A stretch of 64,000 nucleotides of DNA from Halogranum gelatinilyticum (GTDB lineage: Archaea; Halobacteriota; Halobacteria; Halobacteriales; Haloferacaceae). Under the pieces are notes generated by a model that saw only the letters and a list, made by a program, of their open reading frames with translations, searched no databases and was not told the origin of the DNA. The translations under genes and the position numbers were made by a program. Where the stretch lies: contig NZ_FNHL01000002.1 of assembly GCF_900103715.1 (NCBI RefSeq), positions 496,001 through 560,000 of the forward strand, given 5' to 3'. Of the stretch, positions 50,775 through 59,105 are shown piece after piece (positions within the stretch are counted from its first letter, which is position 1; the number at the start of each line of letters is the position of its first letter).

Positions 50775-51731
50775 GTGACCGACTCCCCACGGCTCCTGAT
50801 TCCGTACCACGTCCCGCCGAGCCGAACGAACGAACTCCTCGACGCCCTCGACGGCCACCTCCCGGCCGACAGCCTCGTCGTCGCCGACACACCCGCCGAG
50901 TCACGCGAACTCGCCCCGTCGGCCGACGGTATCGTGACCTACCATCTCGACGCCGACCTGCTCGACGCGGCCGAGAACCTCCGGTGGATTCAGTGTCTCA
51001 GTGCCGGTGTCGACCACTACGACTTCGACGCGCTCCGCGAGCGGGATGTCGTCCTCACCAACTCGTCGGGCATCCACGCCGAACCCATCGCCGAGCAGGT
51101 GCTCTGCTACCTGCTGATGTTCGAGCGCGGCCTCGTCCAGGCGGGCCGTCAGCAGGCCCGCGGCGTCTGGGAACGGTTCGAGGGCGGCGAGCTTCGGGGC
51201 AAAACGGTCGGCGTCGTCGGCGTCGGAGCCATCGGCGGGCGAGTCGCCCAGGTCTGCTCCGCGCTCGGGATGCGCGTCCTCGGCACCAAGCGCGACACCA
51301 GCGAGGTGCCCGGCGGCGTCGACGAACTCTACGCGGCCGACGAGTACCACCAACTCCTGCTCGACGCGGACTACGTCGTCCTCGCCTGCCCACTGACCGA
51401 CGAGACCGAGGGCCTGCTGGGCCGCGAGGAGTTCCGACTCATGTCCGAGGAGAGCGTGCTGGTCAACATCGCCCGCGGCGGCGTCGTCGACGAGGCCGCG
51501 ATGACCCGTGCACTCCAGAACCGGGCGATCCGCGGGGCTGCACTCGACGTGTTCGAGACCGAACCCCTACCCCCCGGGTCGCCCTTGTGGGACCTCTCGA
51601 ACGTCGTCGTCACGCCCCACATGGCCGGGTCGACCCCCAAGAAGCCCGAACGCTGGCGCGACATCATCGTCGGGAACTACGAGGCACTCGCGGCGGACGA
51701 CCGCGACGCGATGGTCAACCGGATCGTCTGA
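50775..51731 (+). CDS. D-2-hydroxyacid dehydrogenase
   Basis: A 318-residue NAD(P)-dependent enzyme. VGVVGVGAIGGRVAQVCSALG (about 142-162) is the dinucleotide-binding loop. CPLTDETEGLLGREEF and LVNIARGGVVDEAAM carry the catalytic Arg region, DVFETEPLPPGSPLWDL has the Glu, and TPHMAGSTPK the catalytic His. The GTG at 50775 is used, with CTCTTTTCGG about 27 nt upstream. Substrate (glycerate, phosphoglycerate or other hydroxyacid) is open. Confidence 0.92.
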   Translation: MTDSPRLLIPYHVPPSRTNELLDALDGHLPADSLVVADTPAESRELAPSADGIVTYHLDADLLDAAENLRWIQCLSAGVDHYDFDALRERDVVLTNSSGIHAEPIAEQVLCYLLMFERGLVQAGRQQARGVWERFEGGELRGKTVGVVGVGAIGGRVAQVCSALGMRVLGTKRDTSEVPGGVDELYAADEYHQLLLDADYVVLACPLTDETEGLLGREEFRLMSEESVLVNIARGGVVDEAAMTRALQNRAIRGAALDVFETEPLPPGSPLWDLSNVVVTPHMAGSTPKKPERWRDIIVGNYEALAADDRDAMVNRIV

Positions 51732-51786
51732 GCCGAAAAGCAGTCACGGCACAACCGCTTTCTCGGTCGGCGACGACGACTCCCGC

Positions 51787-51948
51787 ATGGTCTCTCGCGA
51801 TACGAAAGTGACCGCCGTCTTCGCCCTCCTCGGGACGGCACTGTGGCTCGTGGCGGGGCAACTGACGGACGTCCAGTGGATTCAGTGGGCCGTGTTGGTC
51901 GGCGTCGGCATCGTCGTGCCGACGCTCCTCAACGAACGCCGCGGCTGA
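51787..51948 (+). CDS. Small two-TM membrane protein
   Basis: A 53-residue protein, MVSRDTKVTAVFALLGTALW, with two hydrophobic helices (about 8-25 and 31-47) and a positive C-terminus. GCTTTCTC lies about 27 nt upstream of the ATG. Similar tiny membrane proteins are widespread in haloarchaea, without a known role. Confidence 0.6.
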   Translation: MVSRDTKVTAVFALLGTALWLVAGQLTDVQWIQWAVLVGVGIVVPTLLNERRG

Positions 51949-51985
51949 GACGACCCCGTCGCGCCCCGTACCGCCCTACCTGCCG

Positions 51986-52786
51986 TCAGCCACCGCGTCG
52001 CCGACACCGCCGAATCGCGTCGACGACCTCGCGGCCGTCGTCGTGCTCGGAGAGGTCACCGCGGTAGACCGTCGGAACGGGGAGTCTCCGGCGGACTCGC
52101 AGCGTATCTCCATGGTCGGCGTCGACGCGGCTGACCTGCCGCCACGGGACGAGCGTCTGCGGGTTTCCGCCTTCGGAGCGGACCAGTAGCCCGCTGTCGA
52201 GCGCGACGAGCTGGTACGTGTCGCGTCCGCGGAAGAGCAGCAGAGCGGCACTGACACCGCTAGCCGCCCCGAGTTCGAGCACCGAGTACGGCTCGCCGAA
52301 CGCGACAGAGACCGTCACGAGGACGACGACGCTCTCGGCGAACAGCAGCGGGAACTCGCCCCATCGGGACTTCGTGACCGTCGCGAGCGCGTGTGCCCGC
52401 TCGGCGTCGGCGACGACGCGCGCCCGCCGCTGTCTGCCGAGTATCCCCACGACCAGCGCGAGAAGGCTAGTCAGCGAGAACGGGACGTGAAGCGACTCGG
52501 GGAGCGCGAGACTGCCATCGAGGACGCTGAGACCGGCAAGCACCAGGGTCGCGACGGCAGCCGCAAGTGCCGGGAGGAGATGGAGTCGCCCGTCGAGCGC
52601 GGTGTCGACTCGGTCGGGGAACCGTTCGAGGACGGCCCAGACGGCGAGCGCGACGGCGAGACCGATGCCGACCACGACGCCGGACGTCGCTGAGACGGCG
52701 AGCACGAGACCGGAGGCGACTGCCGAGCCGACGAACAGGCCGGTGGCGGCAGCGAAGCCGTCGACAGCGGGGAGGGTGGGACGCAT
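51986..52786 (-). CDS. Membrane protein with PH-like tail, paralogue 1
   Basis: A 266-residue protein. Four or so N-terminal helices (about 10-120) are followed by two more, then a soluble C-terminal domain: YQLVALDSGLLVRSEGGNPQTLVPWRQVSRVDADHGDTLRVRRRLPVPTVYRGDL and a final VDAIRRCRRRGG. The tail looks like a bacterial PH/YdbS-type beta sandwich. A close paralogue lies directly upstream (33-base gap), so the pair arose by tandem duplication. Function unknown. Confidence 0.75.
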   Translation of the reverse strand: MRPTLPAVDGFAAATGLFVGSAVASGLVLAVSATSGVVVGIGLAVALAVWAVLERFPDRVDTALDGRLHLLPALAAAVATLVLAGLSVLDGSLALPESLHVPFSLTSLLALVVGILGRQRRARVVADAERAHALATVTKSRWGEFPLLFAESVVVLVTVSVAFGEPYSVLELGAASGVSAALLLFRGRDTYQLVALDSGLLVRSEGGNPQTLVPWRQVSRVDADHGDTLRVRRRLPVPTVYRGDLSEHDDGREVVDAIRRCRRRGG

Positions 52787-52819
52787 CGTCGAATCTTTCA
52801 CACCGCTCGTTTCAAATAA

Positions 52820-53632
52820 TCATCCACTGCCGCCGCCCCGCCGACATCGCCGTATCGCGTCGGCGACTTCGCGAGCGTCGTCGCGCGAGGAGAGGTCCGC
52901 GAGAAACGTCCGCGGGACCGGCAGTCCGCAGACGACCCGCAGCCTGTCGCCCTCGGCTTCGACCGTCCGAACCCGTTGCCACGGGACGAGCGACCGCGGC
53001 TTCCCGCCCTCGCTCCGGACGAGCAGGCCGTTGTCGATGACGGCGAGTTCCGTCGTCTCCGGGCCAGTGAAGAAGACGATAGCGAGCGTCCCGAGGACGA
53101 AGCCGACCACGGAGCCGATGCCGACCGTGCCTTCGAGGAGATACGACATGACCGCGAGGGTTGGGACGGCCCCGAGAAGCGGGTAGACGAGCTGTTGCCA
53201 GCGCGGCTGCTGTGCGGTGACGACGGCGTGAATCGGTACCCCGTCGGCGAGAGTACGGACGCGTCGGAACTCGCCGACCACGCCGACGAGGATACCGCCG
53301 ACTGCCAGGCCGACGAACGCCCACGTGGCGGTGAGACCGACGTCCGAGACAAGTCCGGCCAGCCGTCCACCGACGGCGACGAGGACCGGCAACAGCAGTA
53401 GCCCGGCGATAGCGACGTGAAGCCGCCAGCGGAGCGTCGCGTCGACTCGCTCGGGGATCTGTTCGAGGGCGGTCCAGACGGCGATGGCGACGACGACGCC
53501 GAGCGCGCCGAGCGGCTCTTCGACAGGGACGTCGACGCCGGGGGCGACGACCAGTGCCCCGACGACGGCGGCGGCGGTGACGATGCCGACGGTGAGACTG
53601 AAGCCGTCGGCGGAGGGGAGGCGGGGACGCAT
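52820..53632 (-). CDS. Membrane protein with PH-like tail, paralogue 2
   Basis: A 270-residue sister of the preceding protein. It opens MRPRLPSADGFSLTVG (the sister opens MRPTLPAVDGFAAATG), and the tails agree in LLVRSEGG.P..LVPW...R, RRLP/CGLPVP, D/SSRDD.REV.DAIRRCRR. The membrane part has about six helices. It starts at the ATG at 53632, with CTTTACC about 29 nt upstream; a longer in-frame extension is not supported. Unknown function. Confidence 0.75.
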   Translation of the reverse strand: MRPRLPSADGFSLTVGIVTAAAVVGALVVAPGVDVPVEEPLGALGVVVAIAVWTALEQIPERVDATLRWRLHVAIAGLLLLPVLVAVGGRLAGLVSDVGLTATWAFVGLAVGGILVGVVGEFRRVRTLADGVPIHAVVTAQQPRWQQLVYPLLGAVPTLAVMSYLLEGTVGIGSVVGFVLGTLAIVFFTGPETTELAVIDNGLLVRSEGGKPRSLVPWQRVRTVEAEGDRLRVVCGLPVPRTFLADLSSRDDAREVADAIRRCRRGGGSG

Positions 53633-53807
53633 CGGCCGAGAGTTCTCGTGGGTCGTGGTAAAGTCTTGACCCGTTTCCGACGACAGTCGGTCCACGCTGG
53701 GGTGGTGGAGAGACTGCCGTGGGCGAGAGACAGACGACGGTCTCGGGGCGCAGAACGTCCGTTTCTGCCGGACGAAGGTTAAGCCGACGCGTGTGGTATG
53801 ATACACC

Positions 53808-54329
53808 ATGGCAGACACATCGCCGGAGTTCGACGAGTCGTTCACGGAGGAGATCGAGATCGACGACGGCGAGTTCGACCAGCTGTTCGGCATCGTCGTC
53901 GACGGTGTCGTCGGCGCGGCGGGCGGGCTGGTCGGCACGGCGATGTTGACCGGCGTGTTGCTCGTCGCGGAGTCGGTCGGAGCCTTCTCGCGGGAGTCGT
54001 TCGCGTCGCTGGCGACGCTCGTCGGGCTGGAGGCGTTCGGCCCGGCAGTCGTCATCGGCTATCTCGTCTTCCTCGCGAACGGGATGGTGCCGTTTCCGCT
54101 GCTGTTCGCCTCGGTGATGGAGTATCTCCCAGGCGAGCGGCCGCCGGTCAGCGGGATGGTCTTCGGTGCCATCCTCTGGACCGGGTTCGTCCTCGCGTTC
54201 AACGAGGGCTTCACCGGCTTCGCGCTCGTCGGCTACGTCGTCCTGACGTTCGTCGCCCACCTCGCCTACGGCTTCGGTCTCGGGCTGGTCTTCGAGTATC
54301 TGTCGACCCGTCCCGATTCGCTCGTGTGA
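53808..54329 (+). CDS. Haloarchaeal four-TM membrane protein
   Basis: A 173-residue protein. An acidic cytoplasmic start (about 1-28) precedes four hydrophobic helices with Gly-rich contacts (VGAAGGLVGTAML, NGMVPFPLLF, GMVFGAILWTGF, LAYGFGLGLVFEY). It resembles the DUF6789 family of haloarchaeal membrane proteins, but the assignment is tentative. TTAAG lies 28 nt before the ATG at 53808. Confidence 0.7.
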   Translation: MADTSPEFDESFTEEIEIDDGEFDQLFGIVVDGVVGAAGGLVGTAMLTGVLLVAESVGAFSRESFASLATLVGLEAFGPAVVIGYLVFLANGMVPFPLLFASVMEYLPGERPPVSGMVFGAILWTGFVLAFNEGFTGFALVGYVVLTFVAHLAYGFGLGLVFEYLSTRPDSLV

Positions 54330-54428
54330 GCCGCGGTCGCGATTCCTGAGGATTCCCGACCGTGTCGGGAGAGTGGTGTTGCCGCGAATCGACGACTGAG
54401 TTTTGCCGTCGCCGACCCTCTCTCGGCT

Positions 54429-54812
54429 ATGACGGTGGACCCCGAGGTCGAGCGACTCCTGACGAGCGAGCCGGTCATGGCACATCTGGCGACGTGTTCC
54501 GACGGCCGCCCCCACGTCGCGCCGGTCTGGTACGACTACGCCGACGGCGTGGTCGAGATACTGACGACGGGCCGGAAACTCGCCAACATCCGCGAGAACC
54601 CGCTAGTCGCGCTGTCGGTGCAGAAAGACGAGGGGGGACAGGCGGAGTGGATGGTGTCGCTACTCGGGACGGCGGAAGTCGTCGAGGACGAGGAAGCGAC
54701 GCGGGCGGCGGAGAGCCGTATCAACCCGAAGTACGGCGCGCCCCCCGACGCGTGGACCGGCAACACGTTGGTCCGCGTCGAGGTCGGGTCGGCGTCGTCG
54801 CGGACGTACTGA
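54429..54812 (+). CDS. Pyridoxamine 5'-phosphate oxidase-like flavoprotein
   Basis: A 127-residue split-barrel flavin-binding protein. MAHLATCSDGRPHVAPVWYDYADGVVEILTTGRKLANIRENP is the typical FMN/F420-contacting start. ALSVQKDEGG and LLGTAEVVED are further strands. Such proteins reduce or oxidise small substrates using FMN or F420; which one is not known. It is convergent with nhaC (4-base gap). Confidence 0.85.
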   Translation: MTVDPEVERLLTSEPVMAHLATCSDGRPHVAPVWYDYADGVVEILTTGRKLANIRENPLVALSVQKDEGGQAEWMVSLLGTAEVVEDEEATRAAESRINPKYGAPPDAWTGNTLVRVEVGSASSRTY

Positions 54813-54816
54813 CCGC

Positions 54817-56286
54817 TCAGTCGTCGGCGGTGCTCGCAGCCGGGGTCGGTCCGTCGCCCTCGGCCGACGCGCCGGGTTCGGGCAGACCGATGCCCGTCGC
54901 CGCGACGGCGAAGAGGATGAGCGGCGAGAGAATGCCGAAGAAGTAGAACGGCGCGTAGGCGGTCGTCGCCACGCCCGTCACTTCGGCCATGTAGACCGCG
55001 CCGGCGTGCCACGGGATGAGCGCGCCGGTCGGCGTGCCCGCCGACTCGATGGCCTGCGAGAGGTCGTCGGTGTCCAGTCCGTACTCGTCGTAGACGTCAC
55101 GGAGCGTGAGACCGGGGACGACGATGCTCATGTACTGCTGGGCGGTGAGGACGTTCGTCAGGATGGCGGCCGCACCCGTCCCGGCGACGAGACCGGCGAC
55201 CGAGCTGACGGACTGGGCGAGTTCGTTGGCGAGGACGGCGAGGACGCCCGTCTTCTCGAGGAGGCCGCCGAGCGAGAGCGCGGCGACGACGACGGTGATG
55301 GTCCACGCCGAGCCGGTGAGACCACCGGAGCCGAGCAGGCCGTTCACGAGGTCGCTGCCCGTCTGCGGCGACGTGCCGTACATGAAGACCTCCCAGGCTT
55401 CGACGAAGCCTGCGCCCTGGAAGACGATGGTCGTGAAGACCCCGGCGAGGACGCCCGCGACGAGCGTCGGAATCGCCGGGAACTGCCGCAGTGCGAGACC
55501 GAAGGTCACGAGCAGCGGCAGGAAGACGAGCGGCGTCAAGTTGTAGCTGCCCGAGAGCGCGGACTGGATCTCCGCGACCGTGCCGGGGGGCGACCCGCCG
55601 CTCGCGACCTGCAGCCCGAGGACGACGTAGATGGCCGCCGCGAGACCGAACGCCAGAAGCGTGCTGTTGCGCATCGCGCGGATGTGGTCGTAGAGGTCGG
55701 TGTTGGTGACACCCGCTGCGAGGTTGGTCGTATCGGAGAGCGGCGACTGCTTGTCACCGGCGTAGGCACCGGAGAGCACCGCGCCAACGGTCATCGCCCC
55801 GGGAATACCCAGCCCGGAGCCGATGCCGACGAAGGCGACGCCGAGGGTGCCGACCGTCGTCCACGACGAGCCGATGGCGAAGGCGACGGCGAAGGCGAGC
55901 ACCGCGGCGACGGGCAGGAAGACCTGCGGGGAGAGCAGTTCCAGCCCGTAGGACATCAGCGCGGGAATCGTCCCCGCGCTGACCCACGTCGCGATGAGCG
56001 CGTAGATGACGAAGATGATGAACAGTGCCTGACGGCCCATGAGCAGGCCGCGGGCGAGACCGTCGCCGACGTCGTCCCACGACAGGCCGAGTTTGCGCCG
56101 GGCGAGGACGGCGGTGAAGATGATGCTCCAGAGCAGTGGCACGTGCGGGTCGAGCTTGAGCACGGCCGAGCCGACGCCGAGAAAGAGGACGACCGCCAGG
56201 ACGGGTAGGAGTGCCGTCCGGAACGACGGTCGGTGCTCGGGGTCGATGTCGTCGACCGTGAGTGGTGTGATGTCGAGCGTTCCCAT
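54817..56286 (-). CDS. nhaC: Na+/H+ antiporter NhaC
   Basis: A 489-residue antiporter with about 12 transmembrane helices. SGAYAGDKQSPLSDTTNLAAG is the NhaC signature with the conserved Asp residues, GSSWTTVGTLG is a second, and IPWHAGAVYM lies near the end. It exchanges cytoplasmic Na+ for H+, important at high salinity. The ATG at 56286 is preferred, since CTTTTATGC lies 27 nt upstream; the extension to 56358 is not needed. The promoter is flanked by repeated TATGCGCA elements. Confidence 0.95.
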   Translation of the reverse strand: MGTLDITPLTVDDIDPEHRPSFRTALLPVLAVVLFLGVGSAVLKLDPHVPLLWSIIFTAVLARRKLGLSWDDVGDGLARGLLMGRQALFIIFVIYALIATWVSAGTIPALMSYGLELLSPQVFLPVAAVLAFAVAFAIGSSWTTVGTLGVAFVGIGSGLGIPGAMTVGAVLSGAYAGDKQSPLSDTTNLAAGVTNTDLYDHIRAMRNSTLLAFGLAAAIYVVLGLQVASGGSPPGTVAEIQSALSGSYNLTPLVFLPLLVTFGLALRQFPAIPTLVAGVLAGVFTTIVFQGAGFVEAWEVFMYGTSPQTGSDLVNGLLGSGGLTGSAWTITVVVAALSLGGLLEKTGVLAVLANELAQSVSSVAGLVAGTGAAAILTNVLTAQQYMSIVVPGLTLRDVYDEYGLDTDDLSQAIESAGTPTGALIPWHAGAVYMAEVTGVATTAYAPFYFFGILSPLILFAVAATGIGLPEPGASAEGDGPTPAASTADD

Positions 56287-56296
56287 CGACTCGATG

Positions 56297-56335
56297 TATG
56301 CGCATAGAGCATAAAAGCTCGTTGGATTATGCGCA
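56297..56335 (-). promoter_or_regulatory. nhaC promoter with duplicated TATGCGCA
   Basis: The octamer TATGCGCA occurs at 56297-56304 and again at 56328-56335, with the TATA element (CTTTTATG on the gene strand, around 56314) between the copies. Two identical copies 31 bp apart, about three helical turns, suggest a regulator binding both sides of the basal promoter. Confidence 0.5.
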
Positions 56336-56428
56336 CAGGTCATGCGGTCTGGTGACACGACCCGTGAGGAGACGGGGCAAATGAGCCGACGGCGACAGGT
56401 CGCTGCGGCGACACGCCGGACTACCGAA

Positions 56429-56563
56429 CGAGTCGTTCGCGTGCGGAAACGAGCCGTTAGTCGGCGAAAACGAGTAGTCGGGGCTAGTGGGCAATGCGAG
56501 CAGTCGAGGTCAGTGGAGACAACGAGCAGTCGAGGCTAGTGGGTCAAGACGAGCAGTTGGTCG
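56429..56563. repeat. Degenerate 21-27-bp tandem repeats
   Basis: Units starting CGAGTCGTTC (56429), CGAGCCGTTAG (56450), CGAGTAGTCG (56471), CGAGCAGTCG (56497), CGAGCAGTCG (56523) and CGAGCAGTTG (56550) recur with spacings of 21, 21, 26, 26 and 27 bases. The units at 56471, 56497 and 56523 each continue GGGGCTAGTGG or a close variant. The array ends in the 3' end of the small zinc-knuckle gene, which uses part of a unit as its stop codon. Confidence 0.55.
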
Positions 56564-56781
56564 TCGGTGCGGGCGAGACAGATCGGGCCGTTGGGCGCGC
56601 TGTTGAACGTCACTTCCGACTGCTCGGAAACGAAGAGTCGTTCGAACGGTCGGTCGCAAGCGGGGCACAGACAGTCCTCGCGGTTCTCCAGATACATCGT
56701 TCCGCGGTCCTGCTTGACGAGTTTGAGCTTCGTCCGGTAGTCGTGGACGTCGAAGCCGTCGGAGACGTCGAGGCGGGTCAT
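56536..56781 (-). CDS. Small CxxC-motif protein (DUF7385-like)
   Basis: An 81-residue protein, MTRLDVSDGFDVHDYRTKLKLVKQDRG. CLCPACDRPFERLF is a zinc knuckle (CxCxxC) and PNGPICLARTDDQLLVLTH forms the C-terminus. It matches a haloarchaeal family sometimes annotated with the flagella cluster, but I cannot confirm this. CTACTTTTCGG about 27 nt upstream supports the ATG at 56781. Its stop codon lies within the tandem repeats. Confidence 0.65.
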   Translation of the reverse strand: MTRLDVSDGFDVHDYRTKLKLVKQDRGTMYLENREDCLCPACDRPFERLFVSEQSEVTFNSAPNGPICLARTDDQLLVLTH

Positions 56782-56811
56782 AGCGAGGGGACGGGAGAGA
56801 CCGAAAAGTAG

Positions 56812-57060
56812 CTACGGGTCGTGCGGCGTCGGCATCGCGTGGTTCTCGTCGTCGACACAGTTCCGGAGTCGGTCGGTGTTGTGGGCGGCGAACTGCTGTT
56901 GGCACCGGGCGATGCCCGAGGCGGTGTCGCGGTCGGATGACGTGTCGAGCGGGCCGTCCGACCGTGTCGGCTCGTCCGTGGGCTGGCTGTCGGTTCGCGG
57001 CTCGGTTTCGATCTCTGTCGGCTGTCGGCTGTCGGTCGTCGGGTAGGTGTGTGTGCTCAC
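56812..57060 (-). CDS. Possible small Thr/Asp-rich protein
   Basis: An 82-residue frame from GTG at 57060 to the stop at 56812. The first half is Thr/Ser/Asp/Pro-rich and disordered. The C-terminal half, ARCQQQFAAHNTDRLRNCVDDENHAMPTPHDP, has two Cys and a non-random look. No promoter is convincing, so the gene is tentative. The rest of the gap to 57278 shows nothing beyond a TATAAG box near 57244. Confidence 0.4.
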   Translation of the reverse strand: MSTHTYPTTDSRQPTEIETEPRTDSQPTDEPTRSDGPLDTSSDRDTASGIARCQQQFAAHNTDRLRNCVDDENHAMPTPHDP

Positions 57061-57278
57061 TGTCGGTTGGTGTCGAAATCGGTCGTCCGTGTCGGTGCGC
57101 GGGTCGAAGGGGAGAATCAGACGCGTACGGATACGACCGACATGATGTACTCGGGGGGAGACACCCATCCATCATAAATGTTCATGTTGGAACAGACGTT
57201 GCGGTGAGGGGCGACGCTCCGGACTGTCTGCAACGACACCATGTATAAGATAACCGTTCGCGTACTGACTACTCTCTC

Positions 57279-59027
57279 ATGACGTGGCAGTCGACACCGG
57301 CAGTGTTGGTGTTGTTCGTAGCGGGTCTTGCCGCGCTCTCGTGGGCGGTGTACGGCTTCGCGAGCCGACGGCCACACGGCGACGCGCACGTCACGGTCCT
57401 GTCGTTGCTCTGTCTCGCCGTGGCCGGCTGGGCCTTCGGCTACGGCGTCCAGCTCTCCGCCACCGACTTCCGGACGCAACTCGCCGTCTACAAGCTGCTC
57501 CACGTCGCGGCGGCCTTCGTCGCCCCGCTGTGGTTTCTGTTCGGCGTCGCCTACGAGGGACGGTCCGGACTGCCGAGCCGTCGCCGCGTCGCCCTCCTCT
57601 GTGTCGTCCCGGTGGTGCTGTTGCTCGCGCTCCCGACGAATCCGGGGTCGCTGGTCCTGACCGCCGCCTCCCAGCAGTCGGTCGGGGGTCTCGTCACGCT
57701 CGTCACCGACAGCGGCCCGCTCTATCAGCTCTTCTTGGCCTACAGCTACGTCCTCCTCCTCGTCGGCTGCGGGCTCGTCGGCCGCCACGCGCTCCGGTCG
57801 GCCCCGCACGTCCGCGGGCAGGCGACGCTCGTGCTCGCCGCGGCACTCGTCCCCTTCGCCGTGAGCGTGCTGGATACGTTCGACGTGCCGCCTGTCGGCA
57901 CGCTCCCGATCAACCTGACGCCGGTGTCGCTCTCGCTGTCGGTCGTCGTCTTCGGTCTCGCCGTCTTCCGGAACCGGCTGTTCGACCCGACGCCGGTCGC
58001 CCGGACGACCGTCTTCGAGACGATGCGCGAGGGCGTAGTCGTCGTCGCCGCCGACGGTCGGGTCGTCGACGTCAACCCGGCTGCACGGACACTGCTTGAC
58101 CTCCCGGACGACGTCGTAGGACGACAGGCGTCCAGCGTCGTCCCTGGCGTCGAGAGCGGCGACGGTGCCAGCGTCGACGCCGAGTTGGTGGTGTGCCCCG
58201 AGGATGGGAGCGGCGAACGACACACGCTGCAAGTGACGCGCTCACCGCTCGACCCCGACGGGACCGCCGGTGGGTCGGTTCTGCTCTACCACGACGTGAC
58301 CGAGCGGGAGGCACACCGGCGGCTGCTCGAACGCCGCAACGACCGTCTCGACACGTTCACCACGACCATCTCCCACGACCTGCGTAACCCGCTCAGCGTC
58401 ATCTCCGGCTACGTCGCACTGACGCGCGACACGGGGAACCTCGACCATCTCGACACCGTCGACCGGACGGTCACCCGCATCGCCGACTTCCTCGACGACC
58501 TCCTCACGTTGGCCCGCCAGGGACGGACCATCGGCGACCCGGTCCGCGTCTCGCTCGCGGCACTCGTCGACGAGACGGTCGCGGCCGCCGAGACCGAGCT
58601 GACCGTCGAGGCGACGACGGACAGAGACCTCCTCGCGGACCCCGACCGGCTCAGACAGGTCTTCGAGAACCTGCTCCACAACGCGGCCGACCACGGCGGC
58701 GCGACGACGGTCCGCGTCGGCGACCTCCCCGACGGGTTCTTCGTCGAGGACGACGGGACGGGAATCTCGGCCGAGAAACGGGAGACGGTGTTCGACTACG
58801 GCTACACGACGAGTGCCGGTGGAAGCGGCTTCGGACTCGTCATCGTCCGCGAGATCGTCGAGGCCCACGGCTGGGAGATCGCGGTCACCGAGGGGTCGAC
58901 GGGGGGCGCGCGCTTCGAGGTGACGGGCGTCGACTCGATGACCCCGATTGCGGCCTCGTTGTCGACGGAACCGCCACGGACGGAGCCGTCGCAGGCGTCC
59001 GCCGAGGAGAGCGGAGTCGACGACTGA
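57279..59027 (+). CDS. 7TM sensor histidine kinase with PAS domain
   Basis: A 582-residue membrane-bound sensor. The first about 230 residues form seven hydrophobic helices (histidine kinase N-terminal 7TM region). A PAS domain follows (about 245-350; MREGVVVVAADGRVVDVNPAARTLL). Then come HisKA with the phospho-accepting His near 367 (TTISHDLRNPLSVISG) and the HATPase with the N box FENLLHNAADHGG and DDGTGIS. It probably senses a membrane or extracellular signal. No response regulator is adjacent. A disordered C-terminal tail ends the protein. Confidence 0.92.
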   Translation: MTWQSTPAVLVLFVAGLAALSWAVYGFASRRPHGDAHVTVLSLLCLAVAGWAFGYGVQLSATDFRTQLAVYKLLHVAAAFVAPLWFLFGVAYEGRSGLPSRRRVALLCVVPVVLLLALPTNPGSLVLTAASQQSVGGLVTLVTDSGPLYQLFLAYSYVLLLVGCGLVGRHALRSAPHVRGQATLVLAAALVPFAVSVLDTFDVPPVGTLPINLTPVSLSLSVVVFGLAVFRNRLFDPTPVARTTVFETMREGVVVVAADGRVVDVNPAARTLLDLPDDVVGRQASSVVPGVESGDGASVDAELVVCPEDGSGERHTLQVTRSPLDPDGTAGGSVLLYHDVTEREAHRRLLERRNDRLDTFTTTISHDLRNPLSVISGYVALTRDTGNLDHLDTVDRTVTRIADFLDDLLTLARQGRTIGDPVRVSLAALVDETVAAAETELTVEATTDRDLLADPDRLRQVFENLLHNAADHGGATTVRVGDLPDGFFVEDDGTGISAEKRETVFDYGYTTSAGGSGFGLVIVREIVEAHGWEIAVTEGSTGGARFEVTGVDSMTPIAASLSTEPPRTEPSQASAEESGVDD

Positions 59028-59105
59028 CCGCCGGACGGTCGACGTGCGCGACTCGCAGTGTGCGCGACCCGCAGTGTTTTCTACGCGCTCACCCTCGCGT
59101 GACGC

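Noticed and set aside
56539-57175. Long minus-strand Arg/Pro-rich frame
   Set aside because: It overlaps two better supported small genes in another frame and has the biased composition of a shadow frame.
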